A DNA stretch of 64,000 nt. Source: Isoetes taiwanensis (lineage: Eukaryota; Streptophyta; Lycopodiopsida; Isoetales; Isoetaceae). Both the position numbers and the translations under genes were made by a program. The DNA is taken from positions 124,001-188,000 of the forward strand of contig JAJEKV010000170.1 of assembly GCA_021234155.1 (NCBI GenBank), read 5' to 3'. Numbering within the stretch: the first letter of the stretch is position 1; every line of letters begins with the position of its first letter. The notes below the pieces were generated by a model, which was not told the DNA's origin, did not search any database, and was given only the letters and a program-made list of their open reading frames with translations. Of the stretch, positions 54,446 through 64,000 are shown piece by piece.

Positions 54446-55121
54446 ATCATGATAGAGAGAGAGAGAGAGTCAATAATCTAAGATACGAGTTTTGCACAAA
54501 AATCAAATCTACAATTACAAAAGCAGAATCCTGCAAGCCCAGAATTTTGAAATGGCAGAAAAGGTCATTAAACAGAACTTGTATCCAGGTGCAAAGGGCA
54601 TGCATCATGATCTTTGTTGGGTCACCTCCCAAATGTCAATGATCTACAGGGACAATGCACATGGATGCCCATGCTTAAAATATAACTTATTGTTTCCCAG
54701 CAGCATATTTTTTGTCTCATCATTTATTTCTAGATTGAAGGATGCAAGACAATAGAAATAGAAGAGCAGACATCAAGGACGGACTCGGGTTAAAATTTGC
54801 ATAAAGGATGTCAAACATTTCCTGAACCATAAGGCAATCACTCTAGCCACTTACTACAGATGAAGTTAGAACTATAAGAATATTGGGAATACTAAAAGTT
54901 TACACCCGAAGAAGAGAAGACTGAATCTGCAGCTCGACTGCTTCTTACAGCACCAAGTGGAGTGGATTCCAATGCACTGAAAGAAAACTATTTGAAGAGT
55001 TAATTCCTTTGGAGAATCCTCCTGTTGAGAACATTCACCTATAATCCTGCCTTCCATTAATGTCTTATTCACGTGACTCGTGAGACTAATTCATAGAACG
55101 ATTGCAAAAGGTTGGCACTAA
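54446..55121. other. Region between DYW and CCR4 pieces
   Basis: Contains a GAGA microsatellite at about 54453-54470. A minus-strand stretch near 54900-55050 could be a further exon of the CCR4 insert (ALESTPLGAVRSSRAADSV in one frame) but I cannot confirm it. Confidence 0.35.
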
Positions 55122-55139
55122 CCAATTAAAGAAAAAGAC

Positions 55140-55226
55140 CTCAGTGGTCTTCCTTTTGTAAACAACGGCATAACCGTGCTTTTCCAATTCGGGAGAAAGA
55201 TATTCTTCAAGGTGGTCAATTTGGAC
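55140..55226 (-). pseudogene. CCR4-type deadenylase exon (downstream)
   Basis: Minus strand after a TTTTTTGTAG acceptor: VQIDHLEEYLSPELEKHGYA, VVYKRKTTEV. This is the EEP-nuclease segment of CCR4 (HFEEFF.PELEKHGY..VYKRKTTEV) that directly follows CLQEV in intact genes. GAG/GTCTTT may be the donor. Later exons with the catalytic Asp and His are not found. Confidence 0.75.
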
Positions 55227-55491
55227 CTACAAAAAAGGATACTGTAACTGAATAAAGGCTTTAAAAAGAAGAAAAAAGAGGAGGCACGTAAAAACAATCT
55301 AATCAACCAAATGCCGCACATAAAAACAAAACCAAAAGCAAGGAGACTACCCATAATGCTATCAAAATCTGTTATCCACCCTACGTAAGATCATCAAGTA
55401 TGCATGTAAGTAATGAACTAATGACAACCATGATGAAAAATTACATATATGCATGCCTAGTTTAACAAACAACCAAGAATATTTATCGCAC

Positions 55492-55744
55492 CTCTTGAAG
55501 GCAAATGATATCTGCCCGATAACCAACAATTTCCAGCAAAAGATTCTGCCGCCTATACATCCAAGAAAGAGCCCACAAAGGACAATAGCTATACATTTCA
55601 CTGGTTGCATAAAGATGAGCAAGCACATTGTATGACATTACTGTGAATGTTCCTGGAGCTGGGACACGACCTTCTAATTCGGGTTTCCATCCGCATTTGG
55701 CGACAGAGACCATCGCGAGCCAGGGCATATCAACAATGGTATTT
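55492..55744 (-). pseudogene. CCR4-type deadenylase exon fused in frame to PPR repeats
   Basis: Minus strand, in one open frame with the PPR repeats before it. Immediately after VVGNTIVDM the sequence changes to PWLAMVSVAKCGWKPELEGR, then APGTFTVMSYNVLAHLYATS, YSYCPLWALSWMYRRQNLLL and GYRADIICLQEV, ending before GTGCGA. FTVMSYNVLA and CLQEV are the first two motifs of the CCR4/nocturnin exo-endonuclease-phosphatase fold, with the catalytic Asn and Glu. CCR4 shortens mRNA poly(A) tails. The N-terminal part of the nuclease gene is replaced by PPR repeats. Confidence 0.85.
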
Positions 55745-56560
55745 CCCACAACAATATCGCATTGAAAACCATTCTCAATAATTTGCTTATGAACCTGCCT
55801 GCCTTTTTCTATCGCGCCGATGCTGACACAAGCCTTTAAGACGCTTAGAAATATAGCCTTGTCCGGTTTTATATGCTCAAGCTGCATCCTCTCAAACAAA
55901 TGCAAAGCAATAAGTCCTTCTCCATGCTGAGCATATCCAGAAATCATTGCTCCCCATGTTACAACATCTCTATCTGGTAGCTGGTCAAAGATTTCACGGG
56001 GTTCTTCTAAGCTACCACATTTGGCATACATATCAACTAGCGCACTTCCTACAATTCTAGAATGAATTCCAGCCCTAAGGATCGCCCATGAATGCTTCTA
56101 CCACGCTCTATAATATCTATCTTTGCTATAAGCCTTCAAAATGATTGCAAAAATAATCTCATTAGGTTTTAACCCCTTCGAATCATCATATCAAAGCATT
56201 GAAGAGCAAGTGTGGCTTTGTCATCTTTGGATATATCCTGTAATCATTGAGCTAAACGCCACCAAATCGGATGTTTTAAGCGGTCAAAAATCCGTGCCTC
56301 TTCTAGATCATCGATTTAGCATACATATCAACCGTAGCCATTGCCCACAACAATATCGGACCGAGTCCTACTTTAGTGATATAGTCATGGATTTTTGTCC
56401 GCCTTGCTCAATAGCTCCCACGTTGCCACATGCTTTCAAAATGCTTGAATATGTAAATTTATCCGGATTGATGCTCTCATATTCCATTGTGTTATAGAAC
56501 TCTAGTGCCATCTCACCTTTGCCGATTTAGCATGGGCCGCAATAATTGCACTCCATGTAT
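55745..56560 (-). pseudogene. PLS-type PPR repeats (upstream part of DYW pseudogene)
   Basis: Minus strand. The intact stretch, 55745-56031, reads MYAKCGSLEEPREIFDQLPD, RDVVTWGAMISGYAQHGEGL, PDKAIFLSVLKACVSIGAIE, KGRQVHKQIIENGFQCDIVV, the P-L-S order seen in fern DYW proteins. Further upstream (56040-56560) frameshifted remains continue the pattern: AILRAGIHSRIVGSALVDMY and KGLKPNEIIFAIILKAYSKD. The repeats stop at 55745, where the CCR4 exon starts, and the missing repeats up to LMPDDRHYN are absent. Hence the CCR4 piece replaced about 130 residues of PPR coding sequence. Confidence 0.85.
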
Positions 56561-56847
56561 ACAAACCGGGTTTGCTAGTCCCCGCTAAATGCTTTGTTTG
56601 CTTCAACTAAATTTTCGAGAAGGAAAAAAGGCGTTACAAAGTGATCGTCAATGCAAACAATAGAATCCGGTCCATCATGGGCCATTATGGACTCGCGACA
56701 CGCGTCGCCTAAGTCTAAATCTTGTTGTTTTGTGCACTCATATGCCACCGGTAAGCAAGATCTCTAGAAACGACCATACCACCGCAACCATACCCCGCGA
56801 ATCGCGATAATTTCTACAGAGGTAAGCGCCTCTGTCAACCATGCCTG

Positions 56848-57221
56848 TTAGCGCTTCATCCTGCAGCCTAAAACACTCTTCATCAATCAAACATGTGTAT
56901 TACGTTATGTCACTCACTTGCGGATGGGGACGCCAATTTTTTTTGCCATACAGATGCTATGATGCCCACCTTGTAGGATAGCAATATTTCAGAGGACTTG
57001 CATGAAGCACATGCATGAAGCACAGGGCGACGCAGATTGAGCCGGTGCGCCGGATTCAGGATTGGAACATCTACGATCCGTAAACATCGCGAAAACCAGA
57101 GTTTACAGGGCAACAAAGCGGTTTGGAGCAAATCGCGGAATATCCTCGGTATATTCCAGCATATACCTAAGGTATGCCACAAACCCACTTAAACAAGGGT
57201 TTGCCCCCCTAGGGGCAACCC
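56848..57221. repeat. About 370-bp direct repeat, right copy
   Basis: Same orientation as 52338-52703, with small indels. After GGCAACCCAAAAA the two copies diverge. It ends about 270 bases before the start of the intact PPR gene. A partial inverted match (GGGTTGCCC..GGGGAAACC) lies at about 60432, just after that gene. Confidence 0.8.
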
Positions 57222-57495
57222 AAAAAGGGGGAACTAGTCTTGTTATATACAGTGATGGGTTGAAAATAGAGATACCCTTGTCAAGCTGATGTGGTGCAAC
57301 CTCAATGGTTGGTGATTCTGTCCGGTAGAATAACCAATGGTCACGAAGGTAATTCCATTCCGTAGAATAACCAACGGTTATGATGCTTCCACGGCCACGA
57401 CCAATAACTCTGGGCAACTCTATTTTCACCCTGAAACACCCCCTTAAAAACCCTAGTGCTTATGCCACGTCATCGTTGAGCTGGGTTGGACATGA

Positions 57496-60249
57496 ATGCT
57501 GTTTCGCTGCAACCTCAAACAGCAAGGCGCCAAGAGAACTTTGACAAGCCTATGCAAGCACCACCTTCCAGAAAATTGTGCAGCGTATGATCATGCTTTA
57601 AAACTCTGTAGGAATCAAAACGCCTTCTCACAGACCAAATGGGTTCATGCCCATATTCTGCTTAGCAGGTTTGACAAAATTACCTTCTTAAACAATCTTC
57701 TGATTATTACATATGGAAAATGCGGTAGTCTGACAGATTGCCGAGCTTTATTCGTAAGAATCCATGACCAGAATGTGTACTCGTGGAACTCTTTGCTTGA
57801 TGCCCTTGTCCAGCATGGGCGTGGAAAAGAGACTGTTTCTTTGTTTAGACAAATGCAGGTCAAGAATGTTCGGCCAGATACGTTTGCTTATTCCAGCATT
57901 TTATCTGCTTATACCATGGAGGGTTCCTTAGCAGGAGGTAAGTTTATTCATGCTCAGCTCTTATCAGATAATATCGCAGCAGACATAGTGATAGGTAATA
58001 CCCTCATAAACATGTATGGAAAATTTAGCTGCCTAGATTGTGCTAGCACTGTCTTTGAAACAATGCGTTCTAGAAATACTGTTTCTTGGAATAGTTTTAT
58101 TGCAGTACAAGTGCAAAATGGATATCCTGAAAATTCTCTACAGCTTCTTAAATCGATGGTTAAGGCAGGAACAAATCCAAACAACGTGAGCTTTCTTAAT
58201 GCTCTTGATGCTTGTGCTAGCCTGGCTATCCTAGAAGAAGGTTTGCTTCTTCATAGTAGTATTATCGAAAGCAAATCAGAATTTGATGTTGTGTTAGGAA
58301 CTGCTCTTTTGAAGATGTATGGAAAGTGTCAAAGTGTGGAACATGCTCGCATGGTTTTTGATCAAATGCGGCAGAAAAATAAAGTGTCCTGGAATGCTAT
58401 GATGGCAGTGTATGCTCAGAATAGGCAAGATCTGGATGCCCTTTCAATCTTTAGGCAAATGTGTCTACAAGGTTTCCAGCCAGACCAAGTGACTGTTGCC
58501 ACTATGCTTGATAGCTGTGCATCTATGCTTGCTTTGTTAGAGGGCACACTCATGCATGCCCTTATTCTTGAAAGTGGAATAAAGATTGATGTTGCAGCAA
58601 TCAATGGCCTTATCAACATGTATGGAAAGTGTGGTTGTATCACAAGAGCACATGATGTTTTTGCAAGAATGGGTTATCGAAATACAATTTCTTGGAATAT
58701 AATTATTTCCATGTATGCTCAGTATAGAAATATAAGAGAATCACTCTACTTATTTTGGCAAATGGAGCTTGACAATATTGAAGCAGATGACTTAACATTC
58801 TCAGTTATCCTCTCAGCATGTGTCGTTTCAGAAGATTTAGCATTAGGAAAGATGATCCATGCCAAGACAATTAACAAGTGCACTACAGAATCTCTAAGTT
58901 TACAAAATGCTCTCCTCAATATGTATGGAAACTGTGGAAATGTAGAACTTGCCTGTGTTGTCTTTGACAGAACGTCCAAATATAGTTTGAGTTCATGGAA
59001 TGCTGTGATTGCATCCTTTATCACAAATGGAGATGGGAAAAAAGCCTTGAGGCTCTTCCAATATATGCGTGTAGAACAGAAAAAATCAGATGAGTTATCG
59101 TTACTGAATGCCCTTGATGTTTGTGCCAGCCTAAGGGCTTTGCCAAATGGTATATTTGTGCATTCTTGCTCTATCTGTGATGGGCTAGGGGGAAATACCA
59201 TCATTGTTACTGCATTCATCAATATGTATAACAATTGTGGAAGCATGGCCAGTGCAAGGGTGGTGTTTGAGACGATGCAGGAGAGAGATGTCATTGTATG
59301 GAACGCCATGATCTCATCATGTACATATTATGGTTATTGCCAAATGGCCCTGCAGCTATTTCAGGAATTGGAGCAAAGTGATCTACAACCAAATTCTGTA
59401 ACTTTCATTAGCATGCTGGATGCATGTACTGAACTGTCTGCTGCATCAAATGGATTGCTTATGCATGCCCGCACAATCATCCATGGAATGACAGATGATA
59501 CTGCTGTTGCAAATGTCCTTATGACTATGTATGGGAGATGCAGAAGGCTGCAAGATGCATGGATTGTGTTCTCAAGGCTCAAAAGTCCAAATGTGGTGTC
59601 ATGGACTGCAATGATAACTGCATGCAACCAATATGGAAATGCAACGAACGCACTCAAACTTTATGAAGGCATGCATCTGGAAGAAGTAGAACCTAATGAC
59701 ATTACATATGTGAGCATTCTTGATGCATGTAGCACTTTGGCAGATATAACCAGTGGAAGGTTTATAAATTCTGAGATTGTTAACGCTGAACTCGAGTCCA
59801 ATATTTCTGTAGGAACTGCACTTATCAACATGTATGGAAAATGTGGATGCCTCTTTTCGGCACGCACTGCATTTCAGAAAATGCATGACCATGCTGTGGC
59901 ATCATGGAATGCCATGGCTGCAGCATATGCTCAGAATGGGCATGGCGAGGATGCACTTGAAATACTACAGGAAATGCAGTTGAAAGGGATGAAGCCAGAC
60001 AAAGTCACTTTTATAATTATTTTAACTGCATGTAGTCATGTGGGGATGCAGTATGAAGGCCTTCACAACTTTACTGCTATGAGTGTTGGTTATTGCCAAG
60101 CACCAACACTGGAACATTATGGGTGTATGGTCGACCTTTGTGGAAGAGTAGGACTGTTGGATGAAGGAAATGAACTACTTGCTAGTATGCCTTTTCAGCC
60201 AAATGCAACAGAAATAACTGCATTTGTTAGTGCATGCATACGCTGTTGA
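57496..60249 (+). CDS. PLS-class pentatricopeptide repeat protein, 917 residues
   Basis: One uninterrupted frame. The N-terminus (MLFRCNLKQQ GAKRTLTSLC) is basic and Ser/Thr-containing, compatible with an organelle transit peptide. From about residue 28 to 900 it is a near-continuous array of about 24 PPR motifs in P-L-S order. The L-type NTLINMYGKCG block recurs at roughly 100-residue spacing (about 68, 169, 269, 372, 471, 572, 674, 776) and the S-type RNTVSWN/NVVSWT block follows each. The end reads HYGCMVDLCGRVGLLDEGNE, PFQPNATEITAFVSACIRC and stop, that is, the last L2/S2 and only the first residues of E1; E2, E+ and DYW are absent. Expected to bind an organellar transcript by one residue pair per base, and perhaps to recruit a deaminase in trans. 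Lack of E domains could be natural or a recent truncation. Confidence 0.9.
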   Translation: MLFRCNLKQQGAKRTLTSLCKHHLPENCAAYDHALKLCRNQNAFSQTKWVHAHILLSRFDKITFLNNLLIITYGKCGSLTDCRALFVRIHDQNVYSWNSLLDALVQHGRGKETVSLFRQMQVKNVRPDTFAYSSILSAYTMEGSLAGGKFIHAQLLSDNIAADIVIGNTLINMYGKFSCLDCASTVFETMRSRNTVSWNSFIAVQVQNGYPENSLQLLKSMVKAGTNPNNVSFLNALDACASLAILEEGLLLHSSIIESKSEFDVVLGTALLKMYGKCQSVEHARMVFDQMRQKNKVSWNAMMAVYAQNRQDLDALSIFRQMCLQGFQPDQVTVATMLDSCASMLALLEGTLMHALILESGIKIDVAAINGLINMYGKCGCITRAHDVFARMGYRNTISWNIIISMYAQYRNIRESLYLFWQMELDNIEADDLTFSVILSACVVSEDLALGKMIHAKTINKCTTESLSLQNALLNMYGNCGNVELACVVFDRTSKYSLSSWNAVIASFITNGDGKKALRLFQYMRVEQKKSDELSLLNALDVCASLRALPNGIFVHSCSICDGLGGNTIIVTAFINMYNNCGSMASARVVFETMQERDVIVWNAMISSCTYYGYCQMALQLFQELEQSDLQPNSVTFISMLDACTELSAASNGLLMHARTIIHGMTDDTAVANVLMTMYGRCRRLQDAWIVFSRLKSPNVVSWTAMITACNQYGNATNALKLYEGMHLEEVEPNDITYVSILDACSTLADITSGRFINSEIVNAELESNISVGTALINMYGKCGCLFSARTAFQKMHDHAVASWNAMAAAYAQNGHGEDALEILQEMQLKGMKPDKVTFIIILTACSHVGMQYEGLHNFTAMSVGYCQAPTLEHYGCMVDLCGRVGLLDEGNELLASMPFQPNATEITAFVSACIRC

Positions 60250-60991
60250 AAACCAACAGCAAGTTGGTTAAGGTATTACAAAAGAAACTTTATGACAAAT
60301 GGAAAATTTGAGGCATCTGATTCGTATTAATCATGTTCCGTTCAACTTCATGACATTGATTAAAGAAAGGGAAAACCTCCCAAAGGCCTTTTAAGCTTAA
60401 TTCATGAGATGCCCTTATGTTTTCATCTTTTTTGGGTTGCCCGAAGGGGAAACCTTTGATTGATGGGCCGATAGGTGGGTTTTTCGTTTCGAGGGCTTTT
60501 TGGACGATGGAGATTTGTGAACCTGCATTAGTCGGCGTTAGAGGTTGGATTTGGCTGCTGTTGATGAGCGTTAGGGGTCTTTAGGATTCAATCTGGCGGT
60601 TCATCACAGATGGTCTTCTCTTCTCGGGTATGGTGCCCGTCCTCTGCTTTTTCTGCCTATGGTGATGGAGCCATTTTGCGTCGTTGAGCACAAAGGAACG
60701 CAAAGTCCGGCCATGATCCGGCCTTAGCAGGCTAACAGCCGGAACTGTAAGATCTCCCAATTCCATGCTCTGTTCTATCCAATCCACCAGCAATTGGAAG
60801 TATTCTGGATCATTTTGTTGGATTATTTTGCTGGATCATTTTATGTATCAGCTTGCCTTGGCAGCATAGGAGACGGGATTTTCTGCTACTTTACCTTCTG
60901 TGCAAGAGCTAGATTTGTTCTTTTTGTTATGGCATTGATCCTTGTAAAGGCCGTGAATCAGTAATGTGAAATGCTTTTGTTTTACCTGCAG
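60250..60991. other. 3' flank of PPR gene; no gene seen
   Basis: Contains GGGTTGCCCGAAGGGGAAACC at about 60433, an inverted partial copy of the end of the 56848-57221 repeat. Earlier sucrose-phosphatase exons carrying the DLDGT-like motif I should lie here but were not found. Confidence 0.45.
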
Positions 60992-62477
60992 GTGGACCAC
61001 GAGGACACTAATAATGAGTCTCTGTTGCATTTTGGAGCATTGTGAGTTGCAGAATACAGCGTGGATTCTTTGTTGGTATTTTCTACTGGAGGATCTCTTG
61101 CATTGTACAAGGAATTGAGGACTCACAAACCATTGCTCACACCTGATATAACTATCCTGTCAGTTGGAACGGAAATCATGTATAGTGATGTGATGATCCC
61201 TGATGATGGATGAGAGAAGGAGTTGAACATTGGATGGAACAGAAAAATCATTGTTGAAGAGGCTTCAAATTTTTCAGAATGTTGACTTTCCAGGTGCAGT
61301 AATTGAGCTACCTTTGGGTCAAATGTATTTTTTCTAGATTGAGCATTCTGTGTCCCTTCATAACCCCAGATGTTTTGCATCTAAAACCAATCCAGACTTT
61401 CCATCACATATTGGTAAACTTCATAACTAAATTAAGAAATACTAAACACTGTCCATGGCTGAAAGAGTAATAAAGTTGTTATGATGGCCACCACAAACAA
61501 TCTTAAGTTGGAAGACTATCAGAAGAAAAGTTTTGAAGGCTGCATGGGGTGAACTGTTTTATCGTGATGGACTGATAATATTGTATTGGGTTAAATAAGA
61601 ATCATCCAATAAAGAGAAACATGTTAGATTGCTTCTCTCCCTTATGTGTGATGCTTGATGGAAATGGTCTTGTATCTGTCTTATGTAGCCTGTATGAAGG
61701 ATACAGCTTACATTCATTAGGAATGCTCATGGTGTTTAATCATATGTGCTTAGGTAGAGACAGAGCAGGGACCGCATAAAGTGAGTTTTGGTATTGACAA
61801 AGTTTGAGCTCCGAGGGTTATTGAAGAGCTTTCAAACAAGCTAAAGGCTCATGGAGTAAGCTCTTTGCCTTTGTTTGATGAGAAAGAAAATGCCATGTTA
61901 ACCTCTTTGCTTCTACAGCTGGATTTTAAACTCATTTACAGCAGAGGAGGAGATCTTGATGTTTTATCTCAAAGCAGCAGGGAAAGGCCAAGCATTGGCA
62001 TACTTGCTTCGGAAGTTCACAAGTGAAGGAAGACCCCCCAAAAAGGTGCTTGTCTGTGGTGATTCTGGCAATGATGGAGATGTATATGGCGTGATTGTAA
62101 GTATGCTTCTTTAATAGTTCTTGTCTAGTTCAGATGATCACCGATTATGATATGGCTGCAATTTCTTGATGATTATGTAAACTATGTAACTTTTATTTCT
62201 TTCTTTTTCTCCTTTTGAAACTGTGCTCTATTTTTTTCAGGTCAGCAATGCTCTTGAAGAGTTGGTCCAGTGGCATGATTTGCATGCCAAAGAGAACCAT
62301 AAAATGTTATGTGCAACAGAGAGATGTGCAGGTGCAATTATCCAGGCACTGCAGCATTTCAGTATTGCCCCCAATGTTTCTTCTCGTGACGTCTCTGACT
62401 TGAAACATGGTCTTCGTCCAAGAAAGGATGAGGTTACAATTGCATCAATTGTTATGGAAAAAGTGGCTTCTTGGTGA
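60992..62477 (+). pseudogene. Sucrose-6-phosphate phosphatase, four exons (pseudogene)
   Basis: Sucrose-phosphatase removes phosphate from sucrose-6-phosphate, the last step of sucrose synthesis, in the cytosol. Exon 1 (60992-61293): VDHEDTNNESLLHFGAL, stop, VFSTGGSLALYKELRTHKPL, TPDITILSVGTEIMYSDVMI, PDDG, stop. Exon 2 (61754-61855): VETEQGPHKVSFGIDKV, stop, then ELSNKLKAHG. Exon 3 (61919-62096): [14 protein letters not shown], frameshift, [29 protein letters not shown] (HAD motif IV, GDSGND). Exon 4 (62241-62477): NALEELVQWHDLHAKENHKM, ATERCAGAIIQALQHF, NVSSRDVSDL, then a foreign tail VTIASIVMEKVASW. All have proper AG/GT borders. Motif I with the nucleophile Asp and the C-terminal domain are missing. 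Three in-frame TGA codons, two at conserved Trp positions. Confidence 0.88.
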
Positions 62478-63833
62478 TGTTGAAAACAATGAGGAAACTT
62501 CCAGCAGCTGTAGGCAACCATGGTAAGGTTTTTTCACAGCTATTCTAAGAATGGTAATCTGGAGTTGAAGTATGATGTCATGTTACCACACCATCTTACC
62601 ACACCATCTTACAATTGTTTGAAGACCCAATTTACGTACATGACATTTTGGTTTACCCTCCAGTTTTTTGAAGGACAGGTTTAAATCCAAAAGGGAGGGA
62701 AACGAAGGCTGCAGGGAAGGGAAGGGAGGCTGCAGAAGGAACGAGAATGGATTCCAATGAAGTTGGAGCAAGCCGACTTGCTTGAGGACTATTCCAGAGA
62801 ACAAGGATCGTGCCTTGGAGGCAATTTCGGGTAAGGATTAATCTGGCTTGATTGTGGTGGATAACACCACCTGCCTGAAGGATTAATTGGATAATTACCC
62901 GAATGGTCTTGTTAGGATGAATAGTACTTTGCTAAACTCTCCTTCGGGAAAGAGAGTAAGCTTGCATAACTGGAATTCAGTTCTGTCCTTTTGCGATTAC
63001 CTCCTATGCTGAGCCTGGTGTATTAATTTAGCTCTAAGATGATGAGCTGGTACGGTAATTCTTTGGAGGGCAATTATTGGGATTGCCTTGGTCCCCAGGC
63101 CTTGGTCTCTGCAGCACCAACAGGCTGATGCTTGATGTGTTATACCACCTCTTTGTGCTAGTGAGGCGATATGGGACAATGTTATGGGACATCGCCACAT
63201 ACTTGCCAACAGTCTAGTGACATTGAGTGGGTTGCAATACTCTGCTTGTGCATCTTTGATGTGCAGCTTAATAAGCTGTGATGCAGGGTGGATAAGCAAT
63301 TGGCGTTTATCATAAGGGGGTTTATGCTAACACTAGTAGATGAGCATGTGGCTTATCTTAGCAGGTTCTTTGGAGATTGATGAGGTTGCATTTGTCACTG
63401 GTATGGGATTGTGGTAAGTGTTAATCAACGGTCCAGATGCTCCGAGGATTCTTGGGTGCTGGTAGTTTCTTCCTTGTACTGGATCCACCAGCGCGGGGTT
63501 CTAGACGACGTACTGTCTAGATATGGCGGGGTGTATTTGCATGGCAGATGCTATGGTGCATATGGTAGATCCCATATATGTGTACTTGCAATCCGTCCGT
63601 CATTGCTTCATGTTGACACTACTAGATAACTCTTATGCATGTTACTAACACGTGGAAGCTTGTGCAGGTTGTTTAATAGCTGACGGAACATAAGCGTGTA
63701 TAGTTATCTTGTGTTATCATCTTGTTATCTGTATACATGGCTTTCATGTATATAGCCTCGTGGGGAGGCAGTACTTATTCTGTGTACTCTGATGGGTTGA
63801 GGTGAATACAAATTGAAATTTTTGGTACTAAAA
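62478..63833. other. No recognised gene
   Basis: A G/A-rich patch at 62690-62745 with GGCTGCAG repeats, and short frames without resemblance. The right part may be the LTR described next. Confidence 0.4.
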
Positions 63834-63852
63834 TTTTGGTTTGTAACAGAGC
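63834..63852 (+). other. Possible decayed primer-binding site after an LTR
   Basis: TTTGGTTTGTAACAGAGC resembles TGGTATCAGAGC, the plant initiator tRNA-Met primer site used by LTR retrotransposons. Upstream (about 63650-63830) the sequence has an LTR-like look (TGTATATAGCCTCG, GAGGTGAATACAAATTG). The second LTR would lie outside the window, so this is only suggestive. Confidence 0.3.
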
Positions 63853-64000
63853 ATAGTTGTTAAGGATGTCGGAATCAAAGTTATCGGCATGATTTTGCAT
63901 AGTTTTGAGCTCATTTGGTCGCACCTTCTTATTATTTCAATTTTCAAGATAAGTTTCATTCTCCAATTCTAATAAATTTAAGGGCAACCCACATTGTGTT

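Noticed and set aside
52338-57221. Intact LTR retrotransposon carrying PPR and CCR4
   Set aside because: The TG start and CA end are suggestive but no target duplication, primer site or polypurine tract was found; kept only as direct repeats.
58746-59309. 187-codon minus-strand frame inside the PPR gene
   Set aside because: Antisense of an intact 917-codon PPR frame; no independent features.

Overview
The window is nuclear DNA of a land plant, most likely a fern or other seed-free vascular plant. The sequence is AT-rich, genes are split by long AT-rich introns, and most of the window is transposon wreckage. The pentatricopeptide repeat (PPR) proteins carry the repeated NMYGKCG / DMYAKCG blocks that are abundant in ferns, lycophytes and bryophytes. 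The species cannot be fixed from the sequence alone.

Only three loci look intact: a single-exon protein kinase (37394-38857, minus), an L-type lectin receptor-like protein with a membrane anchor but no kinase (39848-40930, plus), and a 917-residue PLS-type PPR protein (57496-60249, plus). Recognisable broken genes are: two copies of the last exons of a fasciclin-like arabinogalactan protein (9984-11275 and 27147-28365), a GDSL lipase (36200-37055) and a second copy of its first exon (49136-49410), ALIX/BRO1 exons (44316-47608), a P-class PPR (51207-51821), a DYW-type PPR interrupted by CCR4-deadenylase exons (53745-56560), and a sucrose-phosphatase (60992-62477).

Layout. 1-2100: LINE reverse-transcriptase remnant and a 1.5-kb repeat. 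2100-9270: no recognisable gene; it holds a fold-back element made of GACGTC units and the first copies of a small hairpin family. 9269-12018: a fasciclin fragment flanked by about 0.73-kb direct repeats. 12655-14836: half a tRNA-Lys and a 1.6-kb polypyrimidine tract. 15010-25998: a pogo/Tigger-like transposase gene (minus) split by an 8,380-bp transposon that has 30-bp perfect terminal inverted repeats and a 4-bp target duplication. That inner transposon carries two convergent decayed genes. One is a transposase with a conserved DG..SQFK and HGKG..DG core. The other is a cargo gene with a coiled coil, a RING-H2 finger and an NLI/FCP1-type phosphatase. The transposase is itself interrupted by a poly(A)-tailed retroposon. 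27147-34366: second fasciclin copy, hairpin-rich DNA, second copy of the 1.5-kb repeat, and a LINE with endonuclease, reverse transcriptase and zinc-finger regions. 34367-43000: small inverted-repeat element, GDSL pseudogene, kinase, lectin protein. 44316-50000: ALIX exons with a long-TIR element in an intron, and palindrome-rich duplicated DNA. 51200-62500: PPR cluster and sucrose-phosphatase pseudogene. The right edge may enter a decayed LTR element.

There is no operon-like cooperation among host genes. The coherent unit is the nested transposon stack at 15-26 kb, where the order of insertions can be read directly: pogo-like element first, 8.4-kb element second, poly(A) retroposon probably third.
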